From the NCBI GenBank assembly GCA_965212145.1, contig CBDBUY010000009.1, forward strand, positions 744,001-808,000: DNA of 64,000 nt. Reading direction: 5' to 3'. Position numbers and translations under genes: made by a program. The notes under the pieces are model-generated. The model worked only from the letters and a program-made list of their open reading frames with translations, did no database searches and had not been told where the DNA came from. Origin of the DNA: JAAEPI01 sp965212145. GTDB taxonomy: Bacteria > Bacteroidota > Bacteroidia > Cytophagales > Cyclobacteriaceae. This document shows positions 35,241 through 44,800 of this stretch, in pieces. Each line of letters opens with the position of its first letter. Within the stretch, counting starts at the first letter, position 1.

Positions 35241-36097
35241 CTGAGACCCAAGAGCAAGAAAAAGCTATTGAGGCAGACGGATGATATGGTATTTAGTCTC
35301 ATAGTACCAGAGTAATTAGCAGCACTTTCATCACCGGCAATCTGAAAGAACCAAATGGTAAAATAGATGACAATAGGTGCAAGAAACATTAAAAAAGCCA
35401 GTGCCATTTTCATGTCGAAATAGGAAAGGAAGTACCAGAAGTAAAGACCAGCGCTAACGGAAAATATGATTCCAGTAAAAAGAAATGTTCCGGTAATACC
35501 AAGCATATAGCTCAGTGTTTTATCCCCTCGCTTTGAGTCCTCCTCGTGTTGATAAACTTGGGTCATGGGATACGAACCCCATAGCAGAGCCGAACTTAAC
35601 AAAGCTGGAGTGTAAACTTCCCACCCAAGTTCTGCCAATGTCACTTCATGTAATCCCAAGTACGCCATGACAAACGTGAAGGCTCCCTGAAAGAGCCCAG
35701 CAACTAGCCAACTCAAAATGGCATATTTTTTCAGTCTGATGGACCGGTGACTGTAGGCTTTTGAGACTAAACCATAAATGAAAAGCATCAGGGCAAATTG
35801 CCAACTGATAATGAATCCGATTATGATCGCGATGAAATCGAAAATCAACGAAATATAATACAGGTCCCGGGTTACCTTAGGGGGATATTTTAACCCACCA
35901 ATGCTTTTTTCGTCTTTGTCAAAGTAGCTGTTGAAACCATTGCTCGCAGGATATAAGAACATGTGCAATGCAATAAAAACCAATGACAGATTCAAAAGTT
36001 CAACCTCCGGATTTATCGCCCAAGCGAATACGAATACCGGCATCAGAAAGAAGGAAAATGGAATCCTCAAATGCAATAAAGTAGACCGAGTGAACAT
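35237..36097 (-). CDS. UbiA-family prenyltransferase
   Basis: 286 residues with about eight or nine hydrophobic helices. First acidic motif NGFNSYFDKDEKSIGG (a variant of NDxxDxxxD, helix 2) and second motif QVYQHEEDSKRGDKTLSYMLG (helix 6), which bind prenyl diphosphate through Mg2+. Inner-membrane enzyme that transfers an isoprenoid chain to an aromatic or other acceptor. It is divergent from the type III PKS gene (53 bp) and overlaps the end of the flavoprotein gene by 4 bp. The variant first motif leaves the acceptor and donor chain length open. Confidence 0.85.
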   Translation of the reverse strand: MFTRSTLLHLRIPFSFFLMPVFVFAWAINPEVELLNLSLVFIALHMFLYPASNGFNSYFDKDEKSIGGLKYPPKVTRDLYYISLIFDFIAIIIGFIISWQFALMLFIYGLVSKAYSHRSIRLKKYAILSWLVAGLFQGAFTFVMAYLGLHEVTLAELGWEVYTPALLSSALLWGSYPMTQVYQHEEDSKRGDKTLSYMLGITGTFLFTGIIFSVSAGLYFWYFLSYFDMKMALAFLMFLAPIVIYFTIWFFQIAGDESAANYSGTMRLNTISSVCLNSFFLLLGLS

Positions 36098-36150
36098 GTT
36101 ATAATGCTTTGCGGTTAAGATAGAATATATTACGAGACTGACACAACATC

Positions 36151-37227
36151 ATGTCCTATCTAACCGCCTTTGGAACCTCTAATCCTGACATTTGCATAAA
36201 GCAAACCGATGTGGTGGAATTCATGATTGGTGCGCATGGATTGAATGAAAAAGAGGCCCATGAGTTACGGGTTCTTTATCGAGCTACTGGAATTAATCAG
36301 CGATTCACGACCATCCCGGATTATTCCGGAGAAAAACGAGAGTTTTTCAACGAGGCAGTTGACTTAGAACCATTTCCGACGACCAAAGAAAGAAATGAAC
36401 GATACAGAAAATATGCTCTAACGATAGCTGAAAATGCTGCAAGAGAATGCTTAGTTGGTCACAGGTTTAAAGACATAACTCATTTAATAACGATCAGTTG
36501 CACGGGGTTATATGCACCGGGATTGGATATTGAATTGATAGAAAATCTCGGATTGGATAAGGGAGTGGAGCGAACGGCCATTAATTACATGGGCTGTTAT
36601 GCGGCCTTCAATGCCCTGAAAACCGCCGACTATATCTGTAGAGCTGAACCCAATAGCCGGGTTCTGGTGGTAGCTGTGGAAATGTGCACACTTCATTTTC
36701 AAAAAGAAAACACTGAAGATAATCTCTTGGCAAACGCCTTGTTCGGTGATGGAGGAGCCGCTGTTTTGGTAGAGGCATCTGTTGGGTCAAAAGGAATTGA
36801 ACTGAGGAAATTTCGAAATGCGCTTCTCTCAAGAAATCGCGATGAAATGGCGTGGACCATTGGAGACCATGGATTCAACATGAAGTTATCAGCCTATGTC
36901 CCTGATGCCATTAAGACCGCAATAAACCCGCTCTTGGAAGAACTGGATGAGGGCAATGAGTTTGACTTGTACGCTATCCACCCTGGAGGACGTAGAATCC
37001 TGACAGTAGTCGAGGAGCAGTTGGCAATTACCAAAAATCAGAATGCACCAGCTCACCATGTTCTCCGAAACTATGGGAACATGTCAAGCCCCACCATTTT
37101 ATTCGTACTAAAGGAAATCTTTGATGCATTGGAGTCAATTGATGACGGAAAGTCGTTGCTGGGATTTGCCTTTGGGCCGGGCCTTACGCTTGAATCATTG
37201 ATCGGCAAAGTGCACTATCATGGGTAG
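36151..37227 (+). CDS. Type III polyketide synthase
   Basis: 358 residues, normal for chalcone-synthase-fold enzymes. The Cys-His-Asn triad is intact: Cys149 in NYMGCYAAF, His277 in YAIHPGGRR and Asn310 in NYGNMSSPT; GFGPG-type C-terminal motif reads FAFGPGLTLES. It extends a CoA (or ACP) starter with malonyl-CoA and cyclises the product to a resorcinol or pyrone; bacterial relatives often use fatty-acyl starters. The methyltransferase gene overlaps its end by 8 bp, as in bpsA-bpsB and srsA-srsB clusters. Starter unit and ring type unknown. Confidence 0.92.
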   Translation: MSYLTAFGTSNPDICIKQTDVVEFMIGAHGLNEKEAHELRVLYRATGINQRFTTIPDYSGEKREFFNEAVDLEPFPTTKERNERYRKYALTIAENAARECLVGHRFKDITHLITISCTGLYAPGLDIELIENLGLDKGVERTAINYMGCYAAFNALKTADYICRAEPNSRVLVVAVEMCTLHFQKENTEDNLLANALFGDGGAAVLVEASVGSKGIELRKFRNALLSRNRDEMAWTIGDHGFNMKLSAYVPDAIKTAINPLLEELDEGNEFDLYAIHPGGRRILTVVEEQLAITKNQNAPAHHVLRNYGNMSSPTILFVLKEIFDALESIDDGKSLLGFAFGPGLTLESLIGKVHYHG

Positions 37228-37921
37228 GTTTTCTCAGCGCTCCACGGAGGAAGAGATCATGGATGACCTCAATTCAGGAGGAGAGATCATTAACCAGACT
37301 TTGCGAGAACTTGAAACTATCAATCGGTTACTAGGTGGAAATCGGGTGACATTGGACGGAATCAGGAAATTAATTGACCCAGCTGTGGAGAAAACCTGGA
37401 AAATCGTGGACATAGGTTGCGGTGGAGGAGACATCCTTAAGCTCATTGCGAAATGGGGCAGAAAAGAAGGAATCAAGCTACAACTTGTTGGTATAGATGC
37501 AAATCCCAATGTGATCGCTTTTGCAGAAGGTAATTGTCAGGATTTTCCAGAAATCTCCTTTCAGACCTTGGATATTTTCTCTTCTGAATTCAGAGAGCTT
37601 GAGTTTGACATCCTCACAGCCACGTTGTTCTTTCATCATTTCCAAGATGATCAGTTGGCAGATTTCATTAAGCAGGCTGATGAAAAGGCCCAGGTCGGGA
37701 TTGTCATCAATGACCTTCACCGCCATTGGCTCGCTTACTACTCCATTAACTTACTGACTTCACTTTTTTCTAAATCGTCAATGGTCAAGAACGATGCAGG
37801 AATCTCAGTTTTGAGATCATTTAAACGAACCGATTGGAAGGATATATTAGAGTCTGCGGAACTGGACAATTATTCACTCAAATGGATGTGGGCGTTTCGG
37901 TGGCAGGTGGTGATTAGATAA
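37220..37921 (+). CDS. SAM-dependent methyltransferase of the type III PKS locus
   Basis: 233 residues. Class I fold: motif I VDIGCGGGDIL (about 55-65), acidic motif II VGIDANP, and FDILTATLFFHHF as motif IV. An N-terminal ~50 residues precede the Rossmann core. The start overlaps the PKS gene by 8 bp, so the product is probably an O- or C-methylated polyketide (compare BpsB and SrsB, which methylate type III PKS products). Cytoplasmic. No terminator follows before typA. Confidence 0.85.
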   Translation: MGRFSQRSTEEEIMDDLNSGGEIINQTLRELETINRLLGGNRVTLDGIRKLIDPAVEKTWKIVDIGCGGGDILKLIAKWGRKEGIKLQLVGIDANPNVIAFAEGNCQDFPEISFQTLDIFSSEFRELEFDILTATLFFHHFQDDQLADFIKQADEKAQVGIVINDLHRHWLAYYSINLLTSLFSKSSMVKNDAGISVLRSFKRTDWKDILESAELDNYSLKWMWAFRWQVVIR

Positions 37922-37959
37922 TGTTCTGAGTCCGTGATAATAAGCTCGCAGAATACATC

Positions 37960-37967
37960 TAATTTTG
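37960..37967 (+). promoter_or_regulatory. Candidate -7 box for typA (TAATTTTG)
   Basis: Exact TAnnTTTG match, 18 nt before ATG 37986. It contains the in-frame TTG at 37965, which therefore cannot be the translation start if this is the promoter. Confidence 0.45.
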
Positions 37968-37985
37968 CGCCTTCAAAATTTATCA

Positions 37986-39800
37986 ATGCAAGACATCCGA
38001 AACATTGCTATTATCGCACACGTCGATCACGGCAAAACCACGCTAGTAGACAAGATCATTTACGCCAGTAAAATCTTTGGGGATCACGAAGAAAAAAGTG
38101 AACTCATTCTGGACAGTAACGACCTGGAGCGGGAAAGAGGAATTACTATCCTTTCCAAAAACGTGAGCGTCACGTACAAAGACGTCAAAATCAACATCAT
38201 CGATACCCCCGGTCACGCCGACTTTGGTGGTGAAGTAGAGCGAGTACTGAAGATGGCGGATGGAGTTATTCTTTTAGTGGATGCTTTTGAAGGTCCCATG
38301 CCTCAAACAAGATTCGTTTTAGGTAAAGCTATTGGCCTAGGCTTGAAGCCAATTGTGGTGGTAAATAAGGTTGACAAAGAAAACTGCCGTCCTGACGAAG
38401 TGCACGAACAAGTTTTCGACCTGATGTTTGCGCTGGACGCGACTGAAGATCAATTGGATTTCAAAACCATGTACGGTTCTTCCAAGCAAGGTTGGATGGG
38501 TGCTGATTGGAAAAAACCAACAGATAATATCACGCCACTTTTGGATCTCATCATTGACGAGATTCCACCTGCTCCAATAAATGAAGGAGTTCCAACCCTA
38601 CAAATCACCTCATTGGATTATTCCTCATTCGTTGGTCGAATTGCGATTGGTCGTGTTTCGCAGGGAACTATGAAAGTGGGAGCGCAGCTAGGCTTAAGTA
38701 AAAGAGATGGTTCACTTAAGAAAGTGAAAATCAAGGAGTTGCATGTCTTCGAGGGACTAGGGAAAAGACAAGTGGAAGAAGTCAGATCAGGCGATATCTG
38801 TGCCATAACGGGTATCGAAGGATTTGACATTGGCGATACGTTGACGGATTTCGAGAATCCGAACATCATGCCAAGGATATCTATTGATGAGCCCACAATG
38901 AGCATGCTCTTCACTATTAATGATTCTCCTTTCTTTGGTAAGGACGGAAAATTCGTGACCTCACGTCACCTCAGAGATCGATTGATGAAGGAGACAGAAA
39001 AGAATCTGGCCCTTCGAGTAAAAGAGACCGAAACAGAAGACAAATTCATGGTCTACGGTCGCGGAGTTCTTCACTTGTCAGTTTTGATTGAAACCATGCG
39101 AAGAGAAGGATACGAGCTTCAAGTTGGACAGCCTCAGGTATTATTCAAGGAAGGGGAGAATGGTGAAAAACTAGAACCTATCGAGCACATGGTAGTGGAT
39201 GTGCCGGAGGAGTTCTCAGGAAAGGTGATCGAATTGGCGACTCAGCGAAAAGGAGATCTGACCATTATGGAGCCAAAGGGAGACTTGCAGCACTTGGAGT
39301 TTGACATTCCTGCCAGAGGATTGATTGGATTAAGAAATAACATGTTGACGGCAACTTCTGGTGAGGCCATCATGACCCACCGATTCAAGTCATACGAACC
39401 ATTCAAAGGTGAAATTCAAGGGAGAATAAACGGTTCTTTGATTTCCATGGAAAATGGTCCTGGAACTGCTTATTCTATTGACAAACTACAAGACAGAGGT
39501 CGATTTTTCGTTGATCCGGGCGAGGAATTGTATACCGGGCAGGTGATTGGCGAGCACTCTAGAGACAATGACCTGATGGTGAATATCCAGAAAGGGAAAA
39601 AGCTGACGAACATGAGAACGCAGAGCACGGATGCAGCAGTGAAGATTGCTCCGAAAAGAAAGTTTTCATTAGAGGAAGCGTTGGAGTACATCCAGGAGGA
39701 TGAGTACTTGGAGGTGACTCCAAAGACCTACCGAATGAGGAAGATTTACCTGAATGAGCACGAGCGCAAGAAGCAGTCGAATGCTGCTGCGGCCTCATAA
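37986..39800 (+). CDS. typA: Ribosome-associated translational GTPase TypA/BipA
   Basis: 604 residues from ATG 37986 (MQDIRNIAIIAHVDHGKTT). G1 AHVDHGKTT, G2 RERGITI, G3 DTPGHADFGGEV, G4 NKVDK, then EF-G-like beta-barrel and C-terminal domains (RGLIGLRNNMLT, the BipA signature). It binds the 70S ribosome and helps large-subunit assembly and stress adaptation. The longer frame from TTG 37965 overlaps a -7 box and is rejected. Transcribed apart from the PKS locus. Confidence 0.96.
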   Translation: MQDIRNIAIIAHVDHGKTTLVDKIIYASKIFGDHEEKSELILDSNDLERERGITILSKNVSVTYKDVKINIIDTPGHADFGGEVERVLKMADGVILLVDAFEGPMPQTRFVLGKAIGLGLKPIVVVNKVDKENCRPDEVHEQVFDLMFALDATEDQLDFKTMYGSSKQGWMGADWKKPTDNITPLLDLIIDEIPPAPINEGVPTLQITSLDYSSFVGRIAIGRVSQGTMKVGAQLGLSKRDGSLKKVKIKELHVFEGLGKRQVEEVRSGDICAITGIEGFDIGDTLTDFENPNIMPRISIDEPTMSMLFTINDSPFFGKDGKFVTSRHLRDRLMKETEKNLALRVKETETEDKFMVYGRGVLHLSVLIETMRREGYELQVGQPQVLFKEGENGEKLEPIEHMVVDVPEEFSGKVIELATQRKGDLTIMEPKGDLQHLEFDIPARGLIGLRNNMLTATSGEAIMTHRFKSYEPFKGEIQGRINGSLISMENGPGTAYSIDKLQDRGRFFVDPGEELYTGQVIGEHSRDNDLMVNIQKGKKLTNMRTQSTDAAVKIAPKRKFSLEEALEYIQEDEYLEVTPKTYRMRKIYLNEHERKKQSNAAAAS

Positions 39801-39881
39801 AGGCTCCAAATGCCAGTTATATAATTGCGGATACTAGTTGTCCGAAATCATTGTTTAATTCAAAGAATATAAACGCAACAA

Positions 39882-41063
39882 ATGAAAAACATTCTAACAT
39901 TCATAGGGCTGGTCATCGGGGTAACGGTGCTGGCTCAGGATCCTATCAAGGTGACCATCGATTTGACTCAAACGAAGAACGATCAAGTTCCAGTGACCAT
40001 CGAATTACCTAAAATTTCGGAGGATTATGTGGAGTACCACATGGCCAAGATTGTTCCTGGAACATACAGCATCTCTGATTTTGGCAGGTTGGTGACAGAT
40101 TTCAGAGCGTATGATAAGAAGGGTCGTGAGTTGACTGTCGACCCTATGGGGATTGCCAGAAACATCTATGGTATCAGTGATGCAAAGAAGCTGCGAAAGA
40201 TCACTTATTGGGTGCATGACTCATTCGATGAAGCACCGACTTATTCTGACAACATCATTTTCGAGCCGGGTGGAACGAACATTGAGGCGGAACGCGATGT
40301 GTTCGTGATGAACACTTTCGGGTTTGTGGGATACATCGATGGCATGAAATTCAGCCCGTATGAGGTGAACATCAAGCACAAGGAAAGCATCTACGGCGCG
40401 ACTTCCTTGAAAAGAAAAAGCAGCACGGCTGATACCGATACATTCGTCGCTGACAACTTCAACTTTCTGGCGGACGCTCCAATCATGTATTGTGAGCCGG
40501 ACACGGTCACCAGAAACATTGCCGGAGCAGAGATCATCGTTTCGGTATTTTCTCCAAATGATAAGATGTCTGCCAATGACGTGATGGACAACATCTACGA
40601 CTTGATGGTGGCTCAGAGTAAGTATCTGGGAGGTGAGCTACCCGTAGACCGCTACGCATATTTGATCTACTTGATGGATTACAATTCCCTTTCGGGTTCC
40701 ATGGGAGCCCTAGAGCACTCTTATTCCTCTCTTTATACTTTGCCTGAAGGAGATCCCAATCAACTGGCACAGACGGTGCGAGACGTAGCGGCGCATGAGT
40801 TTTTCCACATCGTGACGCCATTGAACATTCATTCCGAAGAAATTCATGACTTCAATTACATCGATCCGGAAATGTCGCAGCACTTGTGGTTGTACGAGGG
40901 GGTGACAGAGTATAGTTCCATGCACGTGCAAGTGCAATATGACCTATTCAGCCGAGAAGATTTTCTCGGACAGGTGAAGCAAAAGCTGCAGGTAGCTGAT
41001 CAGTTTCCTGCTGAAGTTTTCTTTCACGGAAATGAGCGAAAATATTCTGGAGCCGGAATTTGA
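39882..41063 (+). CDS. M61 metallopeptidase, N-terminal part (frameshifted)
   Basis: 393 residues before a premature stop. Signal peptide (about 1-18), M61 N-terminal beta domain, then the gluzincin active site AHEFFHIVTP (HExxH near 304-308) and LYEGVTEYSS with the third zinc ligand Glu. After QFPAEV the frame goes wrong and ends in an unrelated tail (FFHGNERKYSGAGI). Deleting one T from the run at 41017-41020 restores AEVSFTEMSEN and joins it to the next frame. The whole protein would be a secreted glycyl-aminopeptidase-like enzyme of about 617 residues. Confidence 0.85.
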   Translation: MKNILTFIGLVIGVTVLAQDPIKVTIDLTQTKNDQVPVTIELPKISEDYVEYHMAKIVPGTYSISDFGRLVTDFRAYDKKGRELTVDPMGIARNIYGISDAKKLRKITYWVHDSFDEAPTYSDNIIFEPGGTNIEAERDVFVMNTFGFVGYIDGMKFSPYEVNIKHKESIYGATSLKRKSSTADTDTFVADNFNFLADAPIMYCEPDTVTRNIAGAEIIVSVFSPNDKMSANDVMDNIYDLMVAQSKYLGGELPVDRYAYLIYLMDYNSLSGSMGALEHSYSSLYTLPEGDPNQLAQTVRDVAAHEFFHIVTPLNIHSEEIHDFNYIDPEMSQHLWLYEGVTEYSSMHVQVQYDLFSREDFLGQVKQKLQVADQFPAEVFFHGNERKYSGAGI

Positions 41064-41736
41064 ACCGATGTACTCTAACGTATACTACAAAGGCGCTCTG
41101 ATTGGTATGTGTTTGGATTTGTATTTGATTAAGTACTCTGATGGAGAAAAGGATCTTCAATGGCTGATGAGAGAGCTTTCAAAAGAGTACGGTATGAATC
41201 AGGCCTTCAAAGATGAGGAGCTTTTTGATAAAATCGAAAGTCTGACTTATCCAGAGATTGGAGAATTTCTGAGAACATATGTAGCAGGGAAGGAGCCTTT
41301 ACCGGTTCAGGAGGTGCTTGGATGGGCTGGGGTGGAATATCTCGCAGAGCGAAAAATTGAAACGGTGAACCTGGGCGGTATTCGTCCGAACCTGAATGAA
41401 AAGCAGGAAATCTACATCGCCGATGTTTCACAGATGAATGAGTTTGGGAAGGCCATGGGCTATGAGTTTGGTGATGTGCTGGTTTCGTTGAATGGCCAGC
41501 CGATCGAACTAGCTACTATCAATACGCTTTTCCAGGAATACCAGAAAAACACTAAGCCTGGAGATGAGGTCACTGTGGTCGTTCGACGAGTGGTGGAAGA
41601 GGAAGAAAAGGAGATGGAGTTAAAGGCCAACGCAGTGGGCATAGAAGTAACTGATCGACACATTCTTTCTTTTGCGGAGGAAGTGACGGATGAACAGGAG
41701 AAAGTCAAAGAGACTTGGTTGAGTGCTAAGGAATAA
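41032..41736 (+). CDS. M61 metallopeptidase, C-terminal part with PDZ domain (frameshifted)
   Basis: 234 residues, no start signals of its own; ATG 41032 is internal to the family's FTEMSENIL segment. It contains the M61 helical region (NVYYKGALIGMCLDLYL) and then a PDZ domain at about 125-190 (ADVSQMNEFGKAMGYEFGD, VLVSLNGQPI). The frame is +1 relative to the upstream part. No signs of decay such as further stops, which fits a recent mutation or a sequencing error. A terminator follows at 41760. Confidence 0.8.
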   Translation: MSENILEPEFEPMYSNVYYKGALIGMCLDLYLIKYSDGEKDLQWLMRELSKEYGMNQAFKDEELFDKIESLTYPEIGEFLRTYVAGKEPLPVQEVLGWAGVEYLAERKIETVNLGGIRPNLNEKQEIYIADVSQMNEFGKAMGYEFGDVLVSLNGQPIELATINTLFQEYQKNTKPGDEVTVVVRRVVEEEEKEMELKANAVGIEVTDRHILSFAEEVTDEQEKVKETWLSAKE

Positions 41737-41759
41737 GATTTGATTGACAATGGACAAGG

Positions 41760-41789
41760 AGCCCTTCGATTTTCGAGGGGCTTTTTTTG
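41760..41789 (+). terminator. Rho-independent terminator after the M61 gene
   Basis: 10-bp stem AGCCCTTCGA/TCGAGGGGCT with one T-G pair (41760-41769 with 41773-41782), 3-nt loop, then a T run to 41789. Confidence 0.9.
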
Positions 41790-41879
41790 TTACTGAAAAG
41801 GAAGCTGTATCCTGCTTTTATAGATTGGCTCAATTTATTGATGTATTTTCATCTTCTGTAAGCGGAACCGCCTAATCCC

Positions 41880-44800
41880 TTGAAAAAACCAACGTTTAAT
41901 TGGAGAATCACCGTCCCGATTTCCTCCATCGTGCTCCTCGCCGCGATAGGGTTTGGGGTGTTTTTTATCGGGAAGATGTTTGCCTCTGACATCCTGAACG
42001 AGCTGGTCGTTCGCGAGACCAAGGGGTACTATCAATTGGATTTTAAGGAACTGAAGCTCAATCCATTCAAGAAACGGATCACTGTCAATGATCTGGTACT
42101 TCGTCCGGATGAATCCAAGAATTTTGCGGAGCTGGGGCTGACCAATTTGTACGAAATTGAACTCGGTCAGCTAGTGATCGATTTTGAGTCCATCTACGGC
42201 TTTTATTTTGATAAGGAGTTGGACATCAGCAATGTTCGGATCGTGGATCCTTACATCAACATGGTCAAGCTCAAAGCTTCAAAGGGCACGAAGTTCAGCA
42301 TGGAGGCTGGGGATTTGTATCAGGCGATTTCGGATTACCTGGAGGTGCTCAAGATTGATTATTTCCACATTCAGGACGGAGCGCTGGACTATTCACAGAA
42401 TGACTTTTCGCTCGGAAACATAGATTTCGTGGTTCAGAACCTCCTGATGGATTCCACAAATCGCCAGAACAAGGTCTTCTATTCTGAGTCCATAGAGCTG
42501 GAAGTCCGCAATCAAAAGTTCAACCTGCCGGACGGCATTCACACGATCATGTTTGAAAGTTTCCTGCTGTCGACAAAAGATTCGGTGTTGAGGTTCAAGA
42601 ATTTTCAGCTCGTTCCTAGTCCGGAATCGGGTGTGACGTTTGAGGGGGACAATGAGGTCAATGTTTACAACATTCAAGTGCCAGAATTGTCGCTCAAGGG
42701 CATTGATTACGTGGCGGCTTATCAGGAAAACAAACTCAGAGTCGAGGAATTGTTTTTGAAGGAGCCGACGGTTTTTCTGGATGACGAATCCCATGGAGAG
42801 CAAAAAACCAGGGAAGATGACAACTCCGTAATGGCGCTCATTTTCCAAGTATTTAGTTCACTGGAAGTTGGCAAGCTCATCATCGAGCAAGCGCACATTG
42901 ATTTAAAGTTGGATGGTCAGAAAAACTATCAGCGCCTGAAAGCCGAAGAAACCAACATGATATTTGAGGAGATCCGAATCGATACGTCAAACTACCGGTT
43001 TCATTCCCGGCATCAATATTTCAAGAACATTGTCCTGGATCTGCATAATTACGAATACTTCTTGCCTGACAGTGTGCATGTGGCGGCCTTTGACTTGTTG
43101 AGGCTGAATTCATTGAAGGAACAGGTTCTTCTTCAAAACCTCACGATATCCCCTAAACTGGCTCATGATTCTGATTTCACCACATTCGAAATGCTAATTC
43201 CAGCACTGGCAATTCGGGGGGTGGATTTTCGCCAAGCACTGACGGAACGGAGGTTGGAGGCCGACACCATGAGTTTAGCTATCACGCTGCTTGAGTCAGA
43301 GAATCGGAAGTCGCAAGGGAAGAAGGGGGGCGGTTTTGATATAGGTCGATTGCATCAGGTGATCAAGCCATATTTCGAGTCCGTGGATGTGGGCAAGATA
43401 TTACTAAGGGGGAGAAAATGGGATCCAGTGGATGCCCTACATATCGGAGCGATTGATATGGAGGTCGACCGACTGAGACTGAATGCTCGAACTAAAAGTT
43501 GGACCGACTTTATAGGAGCTCTGGATGTTGACATGAGTGACTTTAAACTGGATCAGGATAGTTTGAAAATCGATGGTGCAGCGATGAACGGAAATCTCAA
43601 CAGTTTCTTTCTGGCCGATTGGCGGGTGAACGTCAATAACTCCAAGCAAAAAATCAACGGCAAAGTCGATACCCTTAGGATTTCTGGAGTGACCATTGAC
43701 AGTGTGATGCGTGGCAAGGCGAATTATTTCACAAGAGCAGAGTTGATACGTCCAGTGGTCCAATTCGATCTGATTTCAGGAGATAGCTCTGGAAAATTCG
43801 AAGATCACATAGAGAAAGAACTATTGGTCGTGGATGCAAATATCAGTGGGACATATGATGACTGGACGTTCTCCATTCAGGAACTCACGACGGATGTTTT
43901 TGAAGGCGATAGCACGGCATTTCGAAGTTTGGAGTCCCGGAATATTGACGTTAAAAATGAAGGGCTAAATCATCGATTGGCATTTTCTCGCTGGAACTAC
44001 GACACGCTGGGCGGAGAGATGGATTTCCATGACCTGAGAATAACGCCCTTAAAGCAAGACTCATCAAAATCACTGCTCGATGCATCAGTCGGATTTATTG
44101 GTTTGAAAGATTTTGAGCAGGCGCAGTTTTTCAATCACCAACATTTGATTCTTTCCGAACTCAAAATTCTTGATCCGGACATTAAACTTTTCCTAACGCA
44201 GAACACTGGGGCAAAAGCGCCAAAGGAAGAGGGAAAACTCACCGCCGAAATTGAGAAAGTCCTTTTTGATACGGCTTATCTCGAGGTGATGGGGCTGGGG
44301 CCGGAATTGCAGAAAGTCATACTGCAAGATGCTGTGGTGGAGCTATCTGCCCTCAATTATCCAGGTGATTTGATTGGCCCGGATAGATTCCTTTTCTCTG
44401 AAAATGCAGAGATTGACATTGCGAGCATCAGTCCAAAACTCGCCTCGGGCATGGAGACTGAAGTTGTCGGATTCTCCTATTCATCATCCAACAAAGCCCT
44501 GAAAATCGATTCAGTTGCCCTGAAATCTAAAGACGGTCGTTTGAAAAGCACTTTGATCAATACCGGCATAGAGGGGTTCAATCTTGAAGCGCTGCAGCGA
44601 GGCGATTTAATTGGCGACTCAATTCGGGTCGGAAAAGTTTACGGAGAAAATCATCTTGTGAAACGCGATAATCCCAACGGAGAATTTAGTCATGTCGGAT
44701 CGGTTTCGATCAAAGCCGTGTCACTTCCAGAGATTCAATGGGAAATCATCGATGACGAAAATGAAAAAGCTTTTGATCTCAACGACGCTTATATCGAAGT

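Noticed and set aside
41000..41063. Programmed ribosomal frameshift in the M61 gene
   Set aside because: No pseudoknot or conserved slippery motif is evident around 41017-41020; a one-base insertion in a homopolymer is the simpler reading, although not proved.
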